Below the pieces are notes generated by a model, which had not been told where the DNA came from, searched no databases, and was given only the letters and a program-made list of their open reading frames with translations. The position numbers were made by a program, and so were the translations under genes. A DNA stretch of 64,000 nucleotides from Straminergon stramineum (taxonomy: Eukaryota > Streptophyta > Bryopsida > Hypnales > Calliergonaceae), in the NCBI GenBank assembly GCA_963920665.1, contig OY987267.1:2914001-2978000 (forward strand), written 5' to 3'. Shown piece by piece: positions 58,446 to 64,000 of this stretch. Within the stretch, counting starts at the first letter, position 1. The number at the start of each line of letters is the position of its first letter.

Positions 58446-59036
58446 TTAGTCCCATTCTCGTCTATATAGTACCCTCTCATCACGAATGTATCACCTCGGC
58501 AGTCCAACGTTACTTCAAGAATATTACGTAGAAATCAACAAGACATCGGTTCAAGGCATGTAGTTATATTTCCTAGAATAAGGAACCTGTGGGTTGAGAA
58601 GTCACTCATTTACACTGAAAGTGTAATCAAAATATGCCATACATGTAAAGACTGACATATTTCTGGGCTCTGTCGGACAAAAGATTCTTCCATGAGATAA
58701 ATCGAAAATGTAAAATTCATGATTGACGAGTAATCTATGCTCATGGTTACAGGTAGGTAATTACTACTTCAATCTTCAAACATTATCACAAGTTTTTCAC
58801 ATGGTTTTAACACAGTTCTTACTCTATCTAAAGCCTTGCAATCCTCTCAACAATGGGAACACGATCCACCAGAAAAAAACATTCTGACAACAGAAAACAC
58901 TGAAAAACAGCTGAATGGATTTCCTAGCTCATAAGCCAATTCCAAAACTCACGTTCACATCTTATAAGACACAGAAGAGCTTCAGTCCATCCAACCTTTT
59001 AGCAACTTCATATCATAAGCACTGTCTTGATGATTA
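58446..59036. other. Intergenic DNA, no gene seen
   Basis: AT-rich spacer, with the 3' flank of the minus-strand F-box gene at its right edge. Confidence 0.5.
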
Positions 59037-59155
59037 CTAGTCTTCGGAATCTTCAGAATCTTCAGAATCTTCGTCAGCATCAGCATCGTCGTTGTCGACT
59101 TCATCTTTAACATCTTCTCCATTATCATCGTCGCTTTCACTCGAATTGTCATTTC

Positions 59156-60356
59156 TCACAGGTTCTTGCACTTCAATTGCCACTGTTCCATTGGCAAGCG
59201 CACCTTTTGCCACTTTTTCGTTGCCATGTTGAACATAATAAGGGCATCCGCACGGCAAGCGTCCCACCGCCACATAGCAACCAACAAGTAGCCATCGCGG
59301 AAGAACGACCTCAGACACATTTCCTCGTAAATGTATTGACCCTTACTACCAAAATCACAATTCCAGAGCCATCCATACTGCTTCTTTGTGGTGTGAGCAT
59401 ACTCCTCCCAAATTTGCCTTTCTGAATCAACGAGCTCCCACACAGTAACTCTGTGCTTCTTATAGTTCTCCCGGGTGGTGAAAATCCGGCCTTCCCCAAC
59501 CCCCAAGGAGTTGTCCGGTTCTGGATTGTCCTCGTCATCCCATTTCACCTCTGGAAATTTCAATGTTGTCCACAAGTCGTATTCCATAGAGTACTTCAAG
59601 ATCATGAACTTGCCTTCAGATAGGCTACCTAGAGATATGTATACATGTCCATTGTTGCGTATACAAGTGTACTGGAACGACGCAAATTCCGACGTTTTAG
59701 CTGTTTGCAACAACCGAGAAGATGTTGTGCTCCATGACCGGGTCTTGGAATCATAAATTCGTGTGTTGATGTCAAGGTTGCCTTCAATCAGTCTGAAGGT
59801 AAAGGGTTTTCGAGATGTGTCAACCATCAAACCACAAGCCGAAAGGGACTTACATCGTGGTGGAGGCGGAGGGGGGATTACATGCCACGTTTGGGTATGG
59901 ACGTTGAAAACACCCCTCTGCGTACAATCGTCCGGGTTGTGGCAGAGAATAAGCCCTTCGGTTCCAAAATGGTTGAACATGAGATTGCACACCATTGCCT
60001 CGGGAGCATCGACTGTCCTGGACATTAATGAGAGGGAAGCCGTGGCGTTTGAAACCGAATCGGTGAGAGACGACGTCGTAAGTGACAATCCCGTTCAGGT
60101 AACGGGGCTCACAAGGATCATCCCCTGGAGTGATGGTCACAAAGGAGGGCTTCGGTAACAATCTTTGCAAGGCACCGTGGTTCCAGGCTTTGCAGACAAG
60201 CCGAAGTCGGAAAAGATCATCCGGCGAGAGCTTTTCATATACAGTCTGGAGAGGGATATGCTCTTGTAATTTGCCCCATAACTCTGCATCCAATGCAATA
60301 TCGCCCTTCTTCTCCTGCTCGTTTGACACTCTTGGAGCTTTCCTTGAGGCATCCAT
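59156..60356 (-). CDS. F-box protein with kelch-like C-terminus, frameshifted as assembled
   Basis: The start is the ATG at 60356 (M-D-A-S). An F-box lies at about residues 20-70 (L-W-G-K-L-Q-E-H-I-P-L, L-R-L-V-C-K-A-W-N). F-box proteins dock substrates to SCF ubiquitin ligases through SKP1. The first frame reads well to about 60040 (Y-L-N-G-I-V-T-Y-D-V-V-S-H-R). The family-like sequence then continues in another frame from about A-S-L-S-L-M-S onward, with kelch/galactose-oxidase-like strands (N-V-H-T-Q-T-W, Y-D-S-K-T-R-S-W, F-N-M-A-T-K-K-W), to TGA at 59156. One single-base shift near 60040 or a mis-assembly explains this. An acidic (S-E-D)n tail, 59037-59150, is open in the original frame. 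An acceptor TTGTTACAG ending at 60359 suggests a 5' UTR intron just before the ATG. It is either a recent pseudogene or a sequence error. Confidence 0.7.
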
Positions 60357-60359
60357 GTC

Positions 60360-61658
60360 TGTAACAATAACAATGCACCAGTTCCACTCAACTGAAGCAG
60401 GTCCCAATGTAAGCTAACCTACTCCTGCCCTGAACATTTCAGTCTTACAAATTCACCCTGTAACAAACAGAGCGTCAAGTAAGCACATCCATCGCTCAAC
60501 TCACATTAATTTTAGAACTGCACATGAGAGCATTATTTAACATTCAAACTTCTACATCATTGCCAATTTCGTAACGAGAGCCACCTTAGATCACGTCTGC
60601 AATTCAAAATGAGACACTGAAACACACACTCAAGTAGGAATTCGACTTTCTTTCCAGTAAAGGAGGCGATTCCAGACCTAATATCATGTAGTATAGAATT
60701 GACTATCCACGCAAGTCGTAACCACCTCCCATTCGCAAATACTCTCATTGAAACAAACACAATTTCAATCAATTCGAAACTACACCTCTTATTTCCAAGA
60801 ACAATATGAAAACCATTTTAACGAAGGCTCACTTAAACTTCTCACAAATCCTGAAGGCGCAACTAATCAACAGTCCTTGCAACATTCACATAGTTAAGGA
60901 AGGATTGCTCGCTCACCCTGTCACAAACAAACATCGAGTGTACGTAGACCCAGTGATGGAGCGCATTGCCACATTTGGTCACATTGCAATCTACAGAAGC
61001 GGACTTAAACAGAGAACTCCATGGAGAAGAACAATTTGCAGCAAATGCAATGCGTCGATTGAAGAAATACGCTGTCACCGACGATTGTGGAGCAGCGAAA
61101 GAAGCGGATCAAACGAGACAATGCAAACATTCCCTGAGGGCCATTGGAATCCACAGTCAGTGGCGTTAAAGGTGCCGCCAACAGCAAACCTAAAGGGTAG
61201 CAATTGACGTTTCGGTATGCCGGGTATCGATCGGCTATCGATCGTTAGAAGATATCAGCCCGGGTATCAATGAGGACAAAAATATGCAAGCAATGGTTTC
61301 TGTTAGAGTTTTTGATAGTGGATGCAATTGGGAAAGGGATCATACCGTAAGGTCTGATTTGGCAAAGATGTGTCCAAATTGAACTTCCAGGTTGAATCCT
61401 CAAGGGTCTATGTCACCTCACAACAATCACAAAATGACATGTGGCACTTTTAATTATAAAAATGACTTAAGTTATGTTGAGTTTGACCCTCATATAGGAT
61501 AATGGATATGCGTACCTTGTGTATATTAGACTTTTGACCAATCACATTGAATTCAAGGATAGTATTGATTTTTAAGTGGAAGTTTGACAAACTAAAGTGG
61601 TGAAACTTTCAATTCAAAGGTAACATGTTTGAAGCAAACAACATAGAGAGAGAGAGGT
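60360..61658. other. Upstream region of the F-box gene, no other gene seen
   Basis: Likely holds the 5' UTR intron and promoter of the F-box gene. A 133-codon plus-strand frame at 60806-61207 has no motif and overlaps minus-strand frames, so it is not called. Confidence 0.45.
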
Positions 61659-61908
61659 TTAATCCCTCAAGGCCCGAGCAGTTTCTGTACTTTTTCACAA
61701 GTTTGAACTTTGATTGATAGTGTGCATTGTACATCAAGCTAATTACATGATGTCAATTGTACTTTTGAACTTCCTTGTTGAATATGAACATCATCATATG
61801 AAATTCACTTAGATATACTTCTTAGAATGTAGGGAAATGAAGTTAAAATTTTGACCTGTTGAACAAGTGAGAGGCCCGAAACAAGCTCCTTGGGCCTTCA
61901 GGGGTTAA
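61659..61908. mobile_element. MITE repeat C, copy 3 (250 bp, best preserved)
   Basis: Both ends carry TTAA (61659-61662 and 61905-61908) with inverted ends TCCCTCAAGGCCC / GGGCCTTCAGGGG. The interior shares AATTGTACTTTTGAACTTCC, GACCTGTTGAACAAGTGAG and other landmarks with 51500-51735 and 51841-52076. The TTAA flanks may be a target duplication, as in piggyBac-like elements, or part of the TIR. The palindromic TTAA cannot decide this. Confidence 0.6.
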
Positions 61909-63129
61909 TAATTAGAGTATTTTGATGACTACCTTTGTTGTAAAGGGAGCCATCCTTCCAAGGTTAAAAAATACTCTAATGTAAAAAAAAACATATCCTC
62001 CATTTTTGAGTAGTCAAAATATGTTTACAAAACAATTGCAATTCATATACCCATTTCCAAAATATAATCTAATGCACCTAGAGACCACATGTTCATGTAT
62101 AAGTACCATCATATGTGTTTACAATTTCATCCATTCTTTTATGGGCTAAATATCACTAGATGTCTATAGATACTACAATCCAAATGTGAAACCTATAGAA
62201 AAATTAAGGTAAAAATTTAATATCTAGGCTGAATTTCTAAAAAAATTGTTGAGAATTTGTTGGAGATTACTTGAATTTTAATTATACCAATACTTGCCAA
62301 TAAATAACAAAAATATTTCTCAAATTGTACCAAAATTTTATAGCCTCCACTAAATTTTTAAGGTCACTTTAGTAAAAAATTAAAAATGAAAGATTGATAA
62401 ATGAAAGATATGTAGTTAGATGTGCATTGTAGTTGTAGGGTAGGTTCAACAAAAATATTTCTAAAAAATGATGCTAAAATTGAATTTCCAACAATTGAAA
62501 GCTATTATATGAGTCATAGAGTAGGCGCTTGTGACTATTGAGTGGAGATTATGTGCACAATGACCATAGGAAATTGAAAAAAGCATTAGAAAAATCAATT
62601 AAATTTCTAAAAATAGATTTTATCTAAAAAATTCAATCAAAATTTTCTATTTTTAGTATATTTTAGTATTCATTACTATGAACATGTTATCATGGTTTTT
62701 CAAAATATGTCCTAATATTCTACTTTTCAAAACTAACTAGAATATTGGAAGTACAAATTATAAAGACCCAAAACTCAATTGATGGAAAAGACAAATAGAA
62801 ATGGAAATACACTTTTATAGAAATATTTGGACAAATCACAATATTTATTCCCTAAAATGGTTAATACTTCTCAAAGGTACATGAGTAGGTTGAAACTTAG
62901 AACTTTCAGTATCACTTTGAAAGTACTTATAGATTCATAGTATTCTAGATATGTTCAAAATTCTCATTTGGAATCTTGATGATGTCAACCATGATAAGCA
63001 AGCACTTCACTTTATTGAAGATGAAGCTTGAAGCATGTATGAACTTGTCTTCTACTACTTTCACTTTTTAGAAGTAAAGGAATAAATGATAAGGGTATTT
63101 GCAATGAACATATTATTAGCATTACAGCA
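61909..63129. other. Very AT-rich intergenic DNA, no feature seen
   Basis: Homopolymer-rich AT sequence without coding frames or recognisable repeats. Confidence 0.55.
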
Positions 63130-63560
63130 TCCACCTATTGTTGAGACAACACTAGAAGAAACTCCTGGATTTTTTGACAAGTTAAAAAATATGTAAATAT
63201 GTTTTTTCTAATGTCAAGCATACTCTTGCAAATGTCCAACAAAATCCATCTATATCGATGTAGCAAAAACATGCAAAAAAATGAAACAATGTGCCTTGTT
63301 TTTAGTGCAACATCTGCATAGACATGATAAAAGAAGGTGCCAACAGTGCACCATGTGGCAACCATGTCACCTCTACAGAAGCGCCATGCAAGCAGGAAAT
63401 GCCACATGGGAATTTTTTTGACCCGACATAGCAATGATGTGGCACCTAATGTAATACTTGACACCATAGTGTCTAAGAATTTTAATACTATTTTTAGAGA
63501 CATTAACTTAGATGTTGAGACATTTTTTGAGACATCAATTGGTGCATTCCATATATGTTA
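63130..63560 (-). repeat. Dispersed repeat B, copy 2 (inverted)
   Basis: The reverse complement aligns over about 430 bp with 27955-28430. Its left border carries CACTAGAAGAAAC at 63149, like the start of a CACTA transposon. A further CTACTAGTG near 63938 resembles an opposite CACTA end, but pairing with it is not established. Confidence 0.5.
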
Positions 63561-64000
63561 AGGCAAGGTTGGCACAAAATAATAATTATTACGAATCAGA
63601 AAAAATAAGCAAGAAAAATAGAATGTCAAATTCAACAAGAATTTACCATCTGATGTTTCTAAAATCATTGATTTTGTTGAGTCATTATTTGACAGCTATA
63701 ATATGACTACACACATTGTTCATCACCAACGGCAACAAAAGACATATTATAAACTATCAATGAAGAAGCTTTTGTTCTAAGTTTCATCCTCTTGCCATCC
63801 AACAGTAATTTAAATCAATGATGTGTGACTACAATGCAAGCCAAGTTTGTTTCTATACCCTTGGTTTGGCCCACAATCATAGTTCACTTATTAAGAACAC
63901 CATGTCATTGTTTCACCGATTTCAAAACACCCCTTTTCTACTAGTGCCTACAATGCAAGGACATTAAATGAATTGGAAATACACTAGTCAATTTTTGATG
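63561..64000. other. AT-rich DNA to the window edge, no gene seen
   Basis: Only short chance frames. The TTTTCTACTAGTG near 63934-63946 may be a transposon end. Confidence 0.45.

Noticed and set aside
60806..61207. A 133-codon frame upstream of the F-box gene.
   Set aside because: No recognisable domain, overlaps several minus-strand frames and lies in the likely promoter/5' UTR region of the F-box gene.

Overview
This is a nuclear window from a land plant. The evidence is a canonical U6 snRNA with a plant-style Pol III promoter, GT-AG spliced genes of plant families (AP-5 mu, the zinc-binding HMGB group, an OTU7-like deubiquitinase, GDSL lipases, an F-box protein), and a dense background of decayed plant transposons. 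Short to moderate introns, widely spaced single genes and AT-rich intergenic DNA would suit a bryophyte or another non-flowering lineage. That placement is a guess, because nothing in the sequence fixes the species.

Layout. 1-12.1 kb is a transposon-rich block. It holds the 5' part of an unrecognised gene on the minus strand (1-638), a dead paralogue of it on the plus strand (4512-7279, coiled coil plus a RING-like end, 9 in-frame stops), a 200-N gap, and a decayed hAT transposase (BED finger, DUF659, hAT dimerisation region) with a very long acidic C-terminal extension (7815-11220). 12.4-14.7 kb holds a GATA microsatellite, a hairpin and a MITE. 15.5-17.3 kb is an intronless AP-5 complex mu gene, followed by a U6 gene at 18.34 kb. 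19.8-28.4 kb is eroded retrotransposon and repeat DNA, including a long LTR with a primer-binding site. 29.7-34 kb is a nine-exon HMGB gene flanked by two inverted copies of one MITE. 36.1-39.8 kb is an eleven-exon OTU/SEC-C deubiquitinase gene. 40.7-41.8 kb has a codon-length minisatellite and a minus-strand plastid-targeted LEA-like gene. 42.9-45.2 kb has two nested Mutator-type elements that interrupt an open frame. 46.4-55.8 kb carries two tandem GDSL esterase/lipase genes with the same exon structure, the second with a CACTA-type MITE in its last intron. 57.3-58.4 kb is a VPS13/DUF946-type gene fragment. 59.0-60.4 kb is a minus-strand F-box gene that is frameshifted as assembled. The rest to 64 kb is repeats.

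The functional genes are ordinary housekeeping and secretory plant genes and do not form one pathway. The unusual material is in the mobile DNA: the orphan coiled-coil/RING family lying next to a hAT element, the nested insertions that reuse nearly the same target site, and several small TTAA-flanked element families. Exon coordinates come from reading splice sites and keeping the frame. They close exactly for the HMGB (215 aa), OTU (370 aa) and two GDSL genes (364 and 365 aa).
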